Shown piece after piece: positions 8,445-17,485 of a stretch of 64,000 nucleotides of DNA. Origin of the DNA: Streptomyces sp. Tu6071 (GTDB lineage: Bacteria; Actinomycetota; Actinomycetes; Streptomycetales; Streptomycetaceae); assembly GCF_000213055.1 (NCBI RefSeq), contig NZ_CM001165.1, positions 7,185,445-7,249,444 on the forward strand, given 5' to 3'. The translations under genes were made by a program, and so were the position numbers. Below the pieces are notes generated by a model. It made no database searches and was not told the DNA's origin. It saw only the letters and a list, made by a program, of their open reading frames with translations. The first letter of the stretch is position 1; each line of letters begins with the position of its first letter.

Positions 8445-8771
8445 TCACGTCATCCGCCGCAGCCCCGCGAGGACGTCCCGCAGCAGCCGAACCTCCGGGG
8501 GCACGCTCTCGCTCACCGTCAGCAGGCCCTGGACGACGAGGTCCGAGGCGAGGACGCGGGTCAGGCCGAGCGGGAGGCCGAGGCGGGCGGCGGCCTCGGC
8601 GAGGGCCGTGGGGCGGGCGCACAGGTCGAGGAGGGTGCGCTCCTCCGGGTTGAGGTGGAGGGGGCGCGGGGCCTGGCGGGTCGTCAGGAGGGCTTCGAGG
8701 GCGATTCCGTACGCGGCCCGCGCGCGCCCGCGCGTGATGACGTACGGGCGCAGCGCCGCCGGGGCGCTCAC
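8445..8771 (-). CDS. DUF742 protein (CvnC-like)
   Basis: A 108-residue DUF742 protein. LRPYVITRGRARA is the conserved opening, and the rest predicts a winged-helix-like fold (LCARPTALAEAAARLGLPLGLTRVLASDLVVQGLL). DUF742 is the third gene of Streptomyces conservons, where an ATP-binding sensor, a roadblock protein, DUF742 and a small GTPase act together at the membrane. The GTG start overlaps the stop of the upstream sensor gene by four bases, so the two are coupled. No roadblock or GTPase gene is present. Confidence 0.88.
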   Translation of the reverse strand: MSAPAALRPYVITRGRARAAYGIALEALLTTRQAPRPLHLNPEERTLLDLCARPTALAEAAARLGLPLGLTRVLASDLVVQGLLTVSESVPPEVRLLRDVLAGLRRMT

Positions 8772-10045
8772 GCGGTGCCCGTCGGGTGCGGGACGAGACC
8801 GGGGACGCGCTCGGCCGGGTCGAGCGAGGTCAGGCGGCGCGCCTCCTCCGCGCCGAAGGGGTCACCGCCCGGCTCGTCGTCCGTGAGCGCGGCGGCCGGG
8901 ACGAGCACCACGGCACGCAGTCCGCCGTACGGCGAGGGGCCCAGGTCGACCTGGAATCCGTGGCGCCGCGCGTACTGCCCGACGACGGCGAGCCCCGTCT
9001 GCGGAACCTCGCCGACCTCGCGCAGGCCGAGCGGCCTGCGGCCCGAGGCGATCTCGCGCGCGGTGCTCAGCCGGTCCGTCGCGAGCCCGAGGCCGCCGTC
9101 GTGGACCTCGACGACCGCGCCCTTCTGCACCGCGCGCACCGTGACGGGGACCGTCGTGCGCGGCGGCGAGTACTCCGTGGCGTTGGCGAGGAGTTCGGCG
9201 ACGAGGTGGATGAGGGGTTCGGCGAGCGCGGCGCGTACGGCGGGGGCCGGGTCGCCCGTCACCTCGACGCGGCGGTAGGCGACGATGCGGCCCGAGGCGG
9301 CGCGCGCGACGTCCACGAGACTCAGCGGCTGCCGCCACTCCTGCCCCGGCCACTCCCCGCACAGCACCTTCAGGCTCTGCGCGTGCCGGGCCTGCTGCGT
9401 CGCCGCGTGGTCGGCGAGCATCGTCGTCTCCAGCAGCTCCGCGTCGTCCGGGTACCGGTCGGAGAGGCCCGTGACCGCCGACTGGATGCGGTGCGCCGAA
9501 CTCTGCACCCGCCCCGCCAGCTCCACCAGGACGAGCCTGCGCGTCTCCTCCAGGTACTCGCACTCCTCGGCCACCTCGCACAGCACCCGCTCGAAGAGAT
9601 CCGCGACGGCCTGCGTCAGCTCGGCGCTCTGCGTTCGCGGCGGGGGCACCGTCCGGCCCCGTACCGCCGCGGGCAGCCGCTCCTTCACGAAGTGCTCCAG
9701 CTCCAGGCGCATCAGCTCCGACTGCTCCGTCAGGTACGACTGCCAGTCGGCGTCCCTGCGCTCGGACTGCGCCGCCCGCCGGGCCAGCTCCAGGCCGAGC
9801 GACTCGCCCTCGGCGACCGCCGTGCGGTGCTGGCGGCGCAGCGCCTCAAGGCCGCACAGCGCGAGCACCATCAGCGTGCCGAGCAGGACGGCGGTCGCGA
9901 GTCGCTGCGCGGCGAGCAGCGAGACGGCGCCGCCGTAGCCGCACAACAGCGTGAGCAGCGTCGCCGGCCACAGCACACCGGTCGCGCGACCTGACGACGC
10001 GGGCGCCGGGACGGGGCCGGGGGAAGAGACGGGGGGACGAGGCAT
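8768..10045 (-). CDS. Membrane sensor with HATPase domain (CvnA-like)
   Basis: A 425-residue protein of the conservon sensor group. Two membrane helices near the N-terminus (about residues 27-48 and 53-72) are followed by a coiled-coil-like helical region and a C-terminal histidine-kinase-type ATPase domain. ELLANATEYSPP is the N box and VEVHDGGLGL the G1 box. I do not see a classic H-box with its phospho-accepting His, as is common in CvnA proteins. ATG 10045 has GAAGG six bases upstream; an in-frame extension to 10204 is low-complexity. It forms a two-gene unit with DUF742. The ligand is unknown. Confidence 0.85.
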   Translation of the reverse strand: MPRPPVSSPGPVPAPASSGRATGVLWPATLLTLLCGYGGAVSLLAAQRLATAVLLGTLMVLALCGLEALRRQHRTAVAEGESLGLELARRAAQSERRDADWQSYLTEQSELMRLELEHFVKERLPAAVRGRTVPPPRTQSAELTQAVADLFERVLCEVAEECEYLEETRRLVLVELAGRVQSSAHRIQSAVTGLSDRYPDDAELLETTMLADHAATQQARHAQSLKVLCGEWPGQEWRQPLSLVDVARAASGRIVAYRRVEVTGDPAPAVRAALAEPLIHLVAELLANATEYSPPRTTVPVTVRAVQKGAVVEVHDGGLGLATDRLSTAREIASGRRPLGLREVGEVPQTGLAVVGQYARRHGFQVDLGPSPYGGLRAVVLVPAAALTDDEPGGDPFGAEEARRLTSLDPAERVPGLVPHPTGTA

Positions 10046-10233
10046 CGAGCACCTTCGGGGGACGTACGGAAGAGGTGGGGACGTGGGCGCCGCGGGGGAC
10101 CGGGGCGCCGGGCGGGCGCGGGGGCGTGCGGCCGGACGGGCCGTCAACAGGCGTGAGCCCGCAGCCCTTTCGTGGGTTGGGGCCCGCACCGACCGGGTGA
10201 GCATATCGCCCGAACAGCGGTATCCCGGGTAAT

Positions 10234-10310
10234 CCGGGCGCCCGCTGGGCGCGGCGGTCGGAAAAGCTCTGGTGCCTCATGCACCTATCCGTGCTCAGCG
10301 GGCGCCCCGG
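10234..10310. repeat. Nested inverted repeat upstream of the CvnA-like gene
   Basis: GGGCGCCCGCTG (10236-10247) and its exact reverse complement (10296-10307) flank a 48-base interval. That interval holds a second small hairpin, GGTGC (10271-10275) with GCACC (10281-10285). The rest of the 10046-10522 gap shows no gene. The repeat lies about 190 bases before the sensor start and may be a regulatory structure. Confidence 0.45.
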
Positions 10311-10454
10311 TTACGCAAAGTGGCTCCCGCATTCCGCCGATCGGATGACACGCGCCCCGCGCCACCCCCACCCGGGTGGGGCCGCTCCCCCCGAAAGTGC
10401 CATGCCCCATCGCCCCCGCGCCCGGCGTGGCGCCTGGAGCCGGGCCCGCCCGAT

Positions 10455-10505
10455 GGGGTACGGGGCGCATCGCCGTCCGCTACCGAGCGCACGCGCCCGT
10501 ACCCC
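10455..10505. terminator. Hairpin terminator after the SDR gene
   Basis: Arms 10455-10468 and 10493-10505 pair over 13 positions with one bulged G. It lies 17 bases past the stop codon of the minus-strand dehydrogenase gene. Confidence 0.6.
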
Positions 10506-10522
10506 GGGGGAGCCGTCGCCGC

Positions 10523-11317
10523 CTACGGCAGGATCGAGTCCACGTAGCCGCCGTCCACCCGCAGCGCGCCGCCCGTCGTCGCCGAGGCGAGCGAAGAGCT
10601 GAGGTAGACCACCATGTGGGCGATCTCCTCCGGCTCGATGAGGCGCTGGAGGAGCGACTGCGGCCGGTGCTCGCGCATGAAGGCGCGCTGGGCCTCGTCC
10701 CAGGGCAGGGAGCGGTCGACGAGTTCGTAGACGAAGTCCTCGACACCGCCCGTGTGCGTCGGGCCCGCGATCACCGAGTTGACCGTGACGCCGCTGCCCG
10801 CCGCCTCCTTGGCGAAGCCGCGCGTCACCGCGAGCAGCGCCGTCTTCGTCATGCCGTAGTGGATCATCTCGGCCGGGACCACGACGGCCGAGTCGCTCGC
10901 GAGGTTCTGCACCCGCCCCCAGCCGCGCTCGATCATGCCCGGCAGGTAGGCGCGGATGAGGCGGACCGCGCTGAGCACGTTGACCTCGAAGTACCGCCGC
11001 CACTCCGCGTCGTCGATCTCCAGCGCGGGGCGCGCGCCGAAGATGCCGAGGTTGTTGACGAGGATGTCGGTGCGCGGCAGCCGGTCGAGCACCTGGGCGA
11101 GGCCCTCGTCGCTCGCGAGGTCGCCGGGCGCCGCCACGATCTCCGCCTCCGGGAAGCGCTCGCGCAGCGAGGCCGCCGCCGCTTCCGTACGGGGCGCGTC
11201 GCGGCCGTTGACCGCGACCCGCGCGCCCGCCTCGGCGAGCCCGGCGGCGATCGCCGCGCCGATGCCCTGGGTCGATCCGGAGACGAGGGCGGTCTTGCCG
11301 TCGAGGGTGACATGCAT
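10523..11317 (-). CDS. Short-chain dehydrogenase/reductase
   Basis: A 264-residue classical SDR. SGSTQGIG (residues 13-20) is the coenzyme-binding Gly motif, ILVNNLGIF the NNAG-equivalent, and the catalytic set is Ser in NLASDSA with Tyr and Lys in YGMTK. The C-terminal GGALRVDGGYVDS closes the fold. The Arg after the second strand (VNGRDAPR) suggests NADP(H) preference. ATG 11317 has GGAG seven bases upstream. It is monocistronic, and no neighbour indicates its substrate. Confidence 0.88.
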   Translation of the reverse strand: MHVTLDGKTALVSGSTQGIGAAIAAGLAEAGARVAVNGRDAPRTEAAAASLRERFPEAEIVAAPGDLASDEGLAQVLDRLPRTDILVNNLGIFGARPALEIDDAEWRRYFEVNVLSAVRLIRAYLPGMIERGWGRVQNLASDSAVVVPAEMIHYGMTKTALLAVTRGFAKEAAGSGVTVNSVIAGPTHTGGVEDFVYELVDRSLPWDEAQRAFMREHRPQSLLQRLIEPEEIAHMVVYLSSSLASATTGGALRVDGGYVDSILP

Positions 11318-11338
11318 CCGGGGGCTCCAATCAGGAGG

Positions 11339-11495
11339 AATGACAGGGTCTCGTGAGGTGCGTCTGCCCGTTTCCGCATCCTCGATCGCCGCAGGGGCTT
11401 CTTTCGCGCGGCGTGCCGGACGGACCCCGAAGGTGCGCCCGATATATCACTGTCAGGTGTTCTGTCCCTCGCCGCGCTCCCGCACCGCCGCATGA
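11339..11495 (+). other. Possible upstream reading frame ending on the mrpA start
   Basis: A 51-residue frame opens at ATG 11339 directly after AGGAGGA and ends with a TGA (11493-11495) that overlaps the mrpA ATG as ATGA. mrpA has no visible ribosome site of its own, so coupling through this frame is possible. The ribosome site sits too close to the ATG for strong initiation, and the peptide resembles nothing known, so it may not be expressed. Confidence 0.3.
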
Positions 11496-14455
11496 CCGCG
11501 CTGCTCCTCGCCCACTTCGCGCTCGCCGCGTGCGCCCCCGCCCTCGTGCGGTGGCTCGGGCGACGGGCCTTCGCCGTGCTCGCGCTGCCCCCGGCCGCCG
11601 CCGCGTGCTGGGGCCTCGCCTCCTGGGCGGACGTCTCGCACGGGCGGGAGACCGTCACGGTGTGGCGGTGGCTGCCCGCGTACGACGTGGACTACGCGCT
11701 GCGGCTCGACGCGCTCGGCGAGTTGATGGTGCTCCTCGCGGGCGGCGTCGGGGCCCTCGTCCTGCTCTACTGCGTCCACTACTTCGAGGACACGAGCCCG
11801 CAGCTCGGCCGCTTCGGCGGCTCCCTGCTCGCCTTCGCCGGGTCGATGCTCGGCCTCGTCCTCGCGGACGACCTGATCCTGCTCTACATCTTCTGGGAAC
11901 TGACCACCGTCTTCTCCTTCCTGCTCATCGGGCACGGCAGCACGGTGAAGCAGAACCGGCGCTCCGCGCTCCAGGCGCTCACCGTCACGACCTGCGGCGG
12001 GCTCGCGATGCTCGTCGGCTTCGTCATCCTCGGCACCGTCACCGGCACGTACCGGATCTCCGCGCTCGTCGCGCACCCGCCGCCCGCCTCCGGCACCGTC
12101 GCGACAGCCCTCGTCCTGATCCTGTGCGGCGCCCTGTCGAAATCGGCGATCTGGCCCTTCAGCCTGTGGCTGCCCAACGCGATGGCCGCGCCCACACCCG
12201 TCAGCGCCTACCTGCACGCCGCCGCGATGGTCAAGGGCGGCGTCTACCTCGTCGCCCGGCTCGCCCCCGGCTTCGCCCACATCGAGCCCTGGCGCCCGCT
12301 CCTGCTCGTCCTCGGCACCGTGACGATGCTCCTCGGCGGCTGGCGCGCCCTGCGCCTGCACGACCTGAAACTCGTCCTCGCCTACGGCACCGTCAGCCAG
12401 CTCGGCTTCCTCACCGTCCTCGCCGGGGCGGGCGCCTACGACACCGGGCTCGCCGCCGGGGTGATGATCCTCGCGCACGCCCTGTTCAAGGCCCCGCTGT
12501 TCCTCGTCACCGGCATCGTCGACCACGCGACGGGCACGCGGGACCTGCGCTCCCTCTCCGGGCTCGGCCGCCGCCTGCCCGTCCTCGCCGCGATCGCCGT
12601 CGTCGCCGGGCTCTCCATGGCCGCGGTGCCCCCACTCCTCGGCTTCGCCGCCAAGGAGGCCGCGTTCCAGGCGCTCCTGAACGGCGACGCCGCAGACCGC
12701 TGGGCCCTCGCCGGGTGCGTCCTCGGCTCGGCCCTCACCACCGGCTACACCCTGCGCTTCCTGTGGGGCGCCTTCGCGCGCAAGCCCGGCGTGCCCGACA
12801 CCGCGCCGCACGCCGTCGCGCCCGGCTTCCTCCTCGCGCCCGCCGTCCTCGCCGCCTCCTGCCTCTTCCTCGGCCCCGCCGTCCAGGGCACCGAGGACCT
12901 CTTCGCCACGTACGCCGACGCCTTCACGAGGCCCGCGCACCCCTACCACCTCGCGCTGTGGCACGGCGTCGGCACCGCGCTCGCGCTCTCCGCCGCCGCG
13001 TGGGCGGCGGGCACCGGGCTCTTCCTCCTCCGCGACCGCGTCGACCTGCTCGGGCGCGCTCTCGCGTGGCGCTCCGCCGACCTCGTCTTCGGGCGCTGCC
13101 TCCTCGCCCTCGAACGCCTCGCGCTCCAGTGCACGGGCTTCGTGCAGCGCGGCTCGCTCTCCGCGTACATCGCGACGGTCCTCGCCGTCGTCCTCGCCGG
13201 GCAGATCGCCGTCCTCGCCGTCGACGAGCCCTGGAGCGGGGCGCCCGCGCCCCGCCTGTGGGACACCCCGGCGCAGGCCGCGGTCGCCGTCCTGACCTGC
13301 GTCGTGGCGCTGTTGTGCCTCGGAGTGCGGCGGCGCATGAAGGCCGTCGTGCTCGTCGGGCTCAGCGGGTACGGGACCGGGCTGCTCTTCGTCGTCCAGG
13401 GCGCCCCCGACCTGGCGCTCACCCAGTTCTGCGTCGAGACCGTCTCGATGGTCGTGTTCGTCCTCGTCCTGCGCCGGATGCCCGTCCACTTCGAGGAGAA
13501 CTACACGCGCTGGCGCCGCGTCATCCGCGCCCCCGTCGCGCTCCTCGGCGCGGCGGCCATCGGCTGCGTCGTGTGGATCATGGCCGGGGTGCGCTCGGCC
13601 TCGCCCGCCGGGAGCGCGATGGTCGAGGAGACCGCGCACCACGGCCTCAAGGACGTCGTCGCGACGATCCTCGTCGACCTGCGCGCCTGGGACACGATGG
13701 GCGAGTCCGCCGTCCTCGCCGCCGCGGCCATCGGCGTCACGAGCCTCATCTACCTGCACCGCCGCACCGAGAGCGACGAACCGCTCCCCGCCAGACCCCC
13801 GGGGGAGCCCCCTTCCCCCGTCCACACGACAGGCGCGAGCCCCGGCGAGCGGCGCCCCTCCGGGGCGACCCGCTGGACCGCCTGGACCCTCCCGCACCGC
13901 GACCTGGCCGGGCTCCCCGAGGGCGATGAGACCGCTCCCGAGCGCACCTGGCTCGCGGCCGGCAAGACCCTCGCGCCCGAACACCGCTCCGTCATCTTCG
14001 AAGTCGTCGCCCGGCTCGTCTACCACCCGATCCTCGTGCTCTCGGTCTACCTGCTCTTCTGCGCCGAGAACATGCCGGGCGGCGGCTTCGTCGCGGGACT
14101 CGTCGCCGGGGTCGCCTTCATCACCCGCTACCTCGCCGGGGGCCGCTTCGAACTCGCGGCGGCAGCGCCCTTCGGGCCCGGACTCCTCACCGGCCTCGGC
14201 CTGTTCGTGTCCACCGGCGTCGCGCTCGGCGGACTCGCCGACGGGACGGTGCTCCACGGCTGGACCTGGCACGGCGACTGGGCCGTCTTCGGCAAGGTCC
14301 ATCTCTCCACCGCCGTCCTCTTCGACTGCGGCGTCTACCTCCTCGTCCTCGGCGTCGTCCTCGACCTCGTCCGCGCCCTCGGCGCCAAGATCGACCGGCA
14401 GATCGAGCGCGCCGCGGCGCTGCGCGCGGCCCGGCAGGGGAGGGGTGCCCGGTGA
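11492..14455 (+). CDS. mrpA: Na+/H+ antiporter subunit A (MrpA with fused MrpB domain)
   Basis: A 987-residue membrane protein, the large subunit of the Mrp multisubunit antiporter, related to NuoL. Family residues include IFWELTTVFSFLLIG with the membrane glutamate (about residue 135) and LSKSAIWPFSLWLPNAM with the membrane lysine, followed by a Pro-rich loop and HAAAMVKGG. After about 22 helices a linker leads to a C-terminal MnhB-type domain (VARLVYHPILVLSVYLLF, then ENMPGGGFVAGLVAGVAF), so no separate mrpB is needed. The next gene overlaps it by four bases. The complex exchanges cytoplasmic Na+ for protons and supports pH and salt tolerance. The ATG is fixed by homologous length although no ribosome site is seen. 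Confidence 0.95.
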   Translation: MTALLLAHFALAACAPALVRWLGRRAFAVLALPPAAAACWGLASWADVSHGRETVTVWRWLPAYDVDYALRLDALGELMVLLAGGVGALVLLYCVHYFEDTSPQLGRFGGSLLAFAGSMLGLVLADDLILLYIFWELTTVFSFLLIGHGSTVKQNRRSALQALTVTTCGGLAMLVGFVILGTVTGTYRISALVAHPPPASGTVATALVLILCGALSKSAIWPFSLWLPNAMAAPTPVSAYLHAAAMVKGGVYLVARLAPGFAHIEPWRPLLLVLGTVTMLLGGWRALRLHDLKLVLAYGTVSQLGFLTVLAGAGAYDTGLAAGVMILAHALFKAPLFLVTGIVDHATGTRDLRSLSGLGRRLPVLAAIAVVAGLSMAAVPPLLGFAAKEAAFQALLNGDAADRWALAGCVLGSALTTGYTLRFLWGAFARKPGVPDTAPHAVAPGFLLAPAVLAASCLFLGPAVQGTEDLFATYADAFTRPAHPYHLALWHGVGTALALSAAAWAAGTGLFLLRDRVDLLGRALAWRSADLVFGRCLLALERLALQCTGFVQRGSLSAYIATVLAVVLAGQIAVLAVDEPWSGAPAPRLWDTPAQAAVAVLTCVVALLCLGVRRRMKAVVLVGLSGYGTGLLFVVQGAPDLALTQFCVETVSMVVFVLVLRRMPVHFEENYTRWRRVIRAPVALLGAAAIGCVVWIMAGVRSASPAGSAMVEETAHHGLKDVVATILVDLRAWDTMGESAVLAAAAIGVTSLIYLHRRTESDEPLPARPPGEPPSPVHTTGASPGERRPSGATRWTAWTLPHRDLAGLPEGDETAPERTWLAAGKTLAPEHRSVIFEVVARLVYHPILVLSVYLLFCAENMPGGGFVAGLVAGVAFITRYLAGGRFELAAAAPFGPGLLTGLGLFVSTGVALGGLADGTVLHGWTWHGDWAVFGKVHLSTAVLFDCGVYLLVLGVVLDLVRALGAKIDRQIERAAALRAARQGRGAR

Positions 14456-15276
14456 CCCTGAGCCTCGCGGTGCTCGTCTCCGCCGTCGTGCTCTGCGCCG
14501 TCGGCGGCGCCCTCGTCCTCACCCGCTCCCTGACCCGCATCCTGCTCGGCACCGTCGTCCTCGGCAACGGCGCCAACCTCCTCGTCCTCGCCTCCACCGG
14601 CTCGGCCGCCGAGCCCCCGCTCCTCTACCCGCGCATCATCCGCAACCGCGTCACCGACCCGCTCCCGCAGGCCGTCGCCCTCACCGCCATCGTCATCGCC
14701 CTCGCCACCACCGCCTTCCTCCTCGCCCTCGCCTACCGCACCCACCAGGTCACGGGCTCCGACGAAGTGCGCGACGACACCGAGGACCGTCTCGTCGCCC
14801 TGCGCGCCGAGGTCCTCGACGAACGCAGCGCCCTGCGCGCCCGCTACCGCGAGATCCGCGCCACGCGCGGCCACTCCCCGCGCGCCCGCGCCCGCTACCG
14901 CGCCGAGCGCAAGGAACTCCGCGCCCGCCTGCGCGCCGACCGCGCCTACCAGGCCCGCGCCCGCGACGCCTCGGGCGACCTGTGGAACGACATCCTCGGC
15001 GCGGACCCGGAGGACTACGCGGACCCGGAGGACCAGGCGGACCCGGGGGACAGCGGCGGTACGGGTCCTGGGGACGGCGGTACGGATGCCGAACGCCCCG
15101 GCGCGGAAGGCCGCACCCGGCCCCGTACCGCCGAAGACACCGGCACCGCCCGGGATCCCCGTACCACCGATGGCCCCTCCGCCACCGAACGGCCCCCCGC
15201 CGCCGAAGGTCCCTCCGCCACCGAGGACCCCGGTCCCGCCAACGACCCAGGACAGGAAGGCGAAGAGCCCCGGTGA
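14452..15276 (+). CDS. mrpC: Na+/H+ antiporter subunit C (MrpC) with long charged tail
   Basis: Residues 1-100 are a NuoK-like subunit with three helices and the motif LTRILLGTVVLGNGANLLVL. Usual MrpC proteins are about 110-120 residues; this one has 274. The extra 150 residues are a hydrophilic tail, first rich in Arg, Asp and Glu with coiled-coil character (LRAEVLDERSALRARYREI), then low-complexity Pro/Thr/Ala/Glu repeats. The GTG start overlaps the mrpA stop as GTGA and has a GGGAGGGG ribosome site. The tail should face the cytoplasm; its function is unknown. Confidence 0.92.
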   Translation: MTLSLAVLVSAVVLCAVGGALVLTRSLTRILLGTVVLGNGANLLVLASTGSAAEPPLLYPRIIRNRVTDPLPQAVALTAIVIALATTAFLLALAYRTHQVTGSDEVRDDTEDRLVALRAEVLDERSALRARYREIRATRGHSPRARARYRAERKELRARLRADRAYQARARDASGDLWNDILGADPEDYADPEDQADPGDSGGTGPGDGGTDAERPGAEGRTRPRTAEDTGTARDPRTTDGPSATERPPAAEGPSATEDPGPANDPGQEGEEPR

Positions 15277-16889
15277 ACTCCCTCGTCCCGCTCCCCGTCG
15301 TCCTCCCGCTCCTCGTCACGGGGCTCAAGCTCGCCATCGGGGCGCGCCTGCACCGCTTCCAGCGGCTCATCAGCGTCGTCGTGCTCACCGCCGTGCTCGT
15401 GCTCTCGGTCATCCTCATGGTCGAGGCCGACCGCACCGGGCCGCTCGTCGTGCACCTCGGCGACTTCGCCCCGCCGCTCGGCGTCACGCTCGTCGCCGAC
15501 CGGCTCGCCGGGCTCATGCTCACCGTCTCCTCGGCGGTGACCCTCCTCGTCCTGCTCTACTCGCTCGGGCAGGGCATGGCCGACCGCGACGACGAGAGCC
15601 CGCTCGGCGTCTTCCACCCCGCCTACCTCGTCCTCGTCGCCGGGGTCTCCTGCACCTTCCTCGCCGGTGACCTCGTCAACCTCTACGTCGGCTTCGAGAT
15701 CATGCTCGTCGCGAGCTACGTCCTGCTCACGATCGGCGGCACCGAGCCCCGCGTGCGCGCGGGCGCCACGTACGTGATCATCTCGCTCTTCTCCTCGATG
15801 CTCTTCCTCGTCGCGATCGCCATGACGTACGCGGCCTGCGGCACCGTCAACTTCGGGCAGCTCGCCGTCCGCCTCCAGGACATCCCGCTCGGCGCGCGCA
15901 CTCTCCTGGAGGCGATGCTCCTGACGGTCTTCTCGATCAAGGCCGCCGTCTTCCCGCTCTCCGCGTGGCTGCCCGACTCGTACCCGACGACGCCCGCGCC
16001 CGTCACCGCGGTCTTCGCCGGGCTCCTCACCAAGGTCGGCGTCTACTCGATGCTGCGCACCCAGACGCTGCTCTTCCCCGGGCACCGCCTCGGCGACCTC
16101 CTGCTGCTCGCCGCGCTCGCCTCGATGGTCGTCGGCGTCCTCGGCGCCGTCGCGCAGACCGACCTCAAACGCGTCCTGTCCTTCACGCTCATCAGCCACA
16201 TCGGCTACATGGTCTTCGGGATCGGCCTCGCGACCCGCGCGGGGCTCGGCGGCGCGATCGTCTACGTCGTGCACCACATCACCGTCGTGACCACGCTGTT
16301 CCTCGTCGCCGGGCTCATCGAGAGGCGCGGAGGCACCACCGAACTGACCCGGCTCGGAGGGCTCGCCCGCAGCGCCCCGCTCCTCGCCGTGCTCTTCTTC
16401 GTGCCCGCGCTGAACCTCGGCGGCATCCCACCGCTCTCCGGCTTCCTCGGCAAGCTCGAACTGCTGCGCGCGGGCGCCCAGCAGGGCGGCGGATGGGCGT
16501 GGACGCTCGTGGGCGCGTCCGTCCTCACGAGCCTGCTCACGCTCTACGTCATGGCGAAGGTGTGGAACCTCGCGTTCTGGCGCGCGGCCCCGCCCGGACA
16601 GCTCGCCGAGGGCGCGGTCCTGGAGGAGAGCGAGAACGACGACGAGGGAGACGACGAGACGACCCGCCCCGAACCCGCGGGGCGGGCGGCGCCCGCGACC
16701 CTCTCGGGACGCGCCGTCACCAAGACCACCAGCAGGCTGCCGCTCACGATGACCCTCGCCACGGCCGCCGCCGTCGCGCTCGGCCTCTCGTACACGGTCC
16801 TCGGCGGCCCGCTCACCTCCTTCACCGACCGCGCGGCCGGTGAACTCCTCGCCCGTACCCCCTACATCGAGGCGGTGCTGCACCGTTGA
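15273..16889 (+). CDS. mrpD: Na+/H+ antiporter subunit D (MrpD)
   Basis: A 538-residue NuoN/MrpD-type subunit with about 14 membrane helices. YVGFEIMLVASYVLL carries the conserved membrane glutamate and KAAVFPLSAWLPDSYPTTPA the lysine and Pro-rich loop of the proton path. A hydrophilic loop near residue 450 is rich in Glu and Asp. GTG 15273 overlaps the mrpC stop (GTGA), and its own stop overlaps mrpE. It forms the second antiporter-like channel of the Mrp complex beside MrpA. Confidence 0.95.
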   Translation: MNSLVPLPVVLPLLVTGLKLAIGARLHRFQRLISVVVLTAVLVLSVILMVEADRTGPLVVHLGDFAPPLGVTLVADRLAGLMLTVSSAVTLLVLLYSLGQGMADRDDESPLGVFHPAYLVLVAGVSCTFLAGDLVNLYVGFEIMLVASYVLLTIGGTEPRVRAGATYVIISLFSSMLFLVAIAMTYAACGTVNFGQLAVRLQDIPLGARTLLEAMLLTVFSIKAAVFPLSAWLPDSYPTTPAPVTAVFAGLLTKVGVYSMLRTQTLLFPGHRLGDLLLLAALASMVVGVLGAVAQTDLKRVLSFTLISHIGYMVFGIGLATRAGLGGAIVYVVHHITVVTTLFLVAGLIERRGGTTELTRLGGLARSAPLLAVLFFVPALNLGGIPPLSGFLGKLELLRAGAQQGGGWAWTLVGASVLTSLLTLYVMAKVWNLAFWRAAPPGQLAEGAVLEESENDDEGDDETTRPEPAGRAAPATLSGRAVTKTTSRLPLTMTLATAAAVALGLSYTVLGGPLTSFTDRAAGELLARTPYIEAVLHR

Positions 16890-17485
16890 GCATCCTCTTC
16901 CGGGGCAACAGACGCTCCCCCTACAGCTGGACCCTCGGCGGTGGTACGAGCAGGCGGGTCCTCGACCTGCCGCTCATCGCCTGGCTCACCGTCATCTGGG
17001 TGCTGCTGTGGGGCACGCTCTCCTGGGCCAACCTCGTCAACGGCGTCCTCGTCGGCGTCGCCGTGTGCCTCCTCTTCCCGCTGCCCGCCGTCGACCTCGG
17101 GCTGCGGCTGCGCCCGCTGGGCATCGTCCACCTCGTGCTCTACCTGCTGTGGGACATGGCCGTCTCCAGCGTCCGGGTCACCCGCATGATCCTCACCCCG
17201 GGCCCGTACCCCGCGGCCGTCGTCGCCGTGCCGCTGCGCTGCCGCAGCGACCTCATGCTCACCGCGACGGCCCTCGCCGTCTCGGCGGTCCCCGGCGGCT
17301 CCGTCATCGAGGTCCGGCAGGCGACGGCGACGCTCTTCCTGCACGTGCTCGACGCCGACGACCCGCAGCAGATCGACCGCGCCCGCCGCTCCGTGTGGCA
17401 CACCGAACGGCTCACCGCGCGCGCCTTCGGCACGGCCGAGGACGTCCGCCTCGTCGCGGCCCCGCCCCCCGAGGAGGAAGCGTGA
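16886..17485 (+). CDS. mrpE: Na+/H+ antiporter subunit E (MrpE)
   Basis: A 199-residue MrpE/MnhE subunit with two or three N-terminal helices (LIAWLTVIWVLLWGTLSWAN, then LVNGVLVGVAVCLLFPLP) and a soluble C-terminal domain (LTATALAVSAVPGGSVIEV). It is required for assembly of the complex in other bacteria. The start is a TTG whose last two bases form the mrpD stop (TTGA), a weak start compensated by coupling. The C-terminus is somewhat longer than usual. Confidence 0.93.
   Translation: MSILFRGNRRSPYSWTLGGGTSRRVLDLPLIAWLTVIWVLLWGTLSWANLVNGVLVGVAVCLLFPLPAVDLGLRLRPLGIVHLVLYLLWDMAVSSVRVTRMILTPGPYPAAVVAVPLRCRSDLMLTATALAVSAVPGGSVIEVRQATATLFLHVLDADDPQQIDRARRSVWHTERLTARAFGTAEDVRLVAAPPPEEEA

Noticed and set aside
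11453..14302. Very long minus-strand frame opposite mrpA
   Set aside because: A GC-driven shadow of mrpA, with extreme Glu/Gly/Arg content and no family features. Similar shadows lie opposite mrpD, the ABC genes and phosphoketolase.
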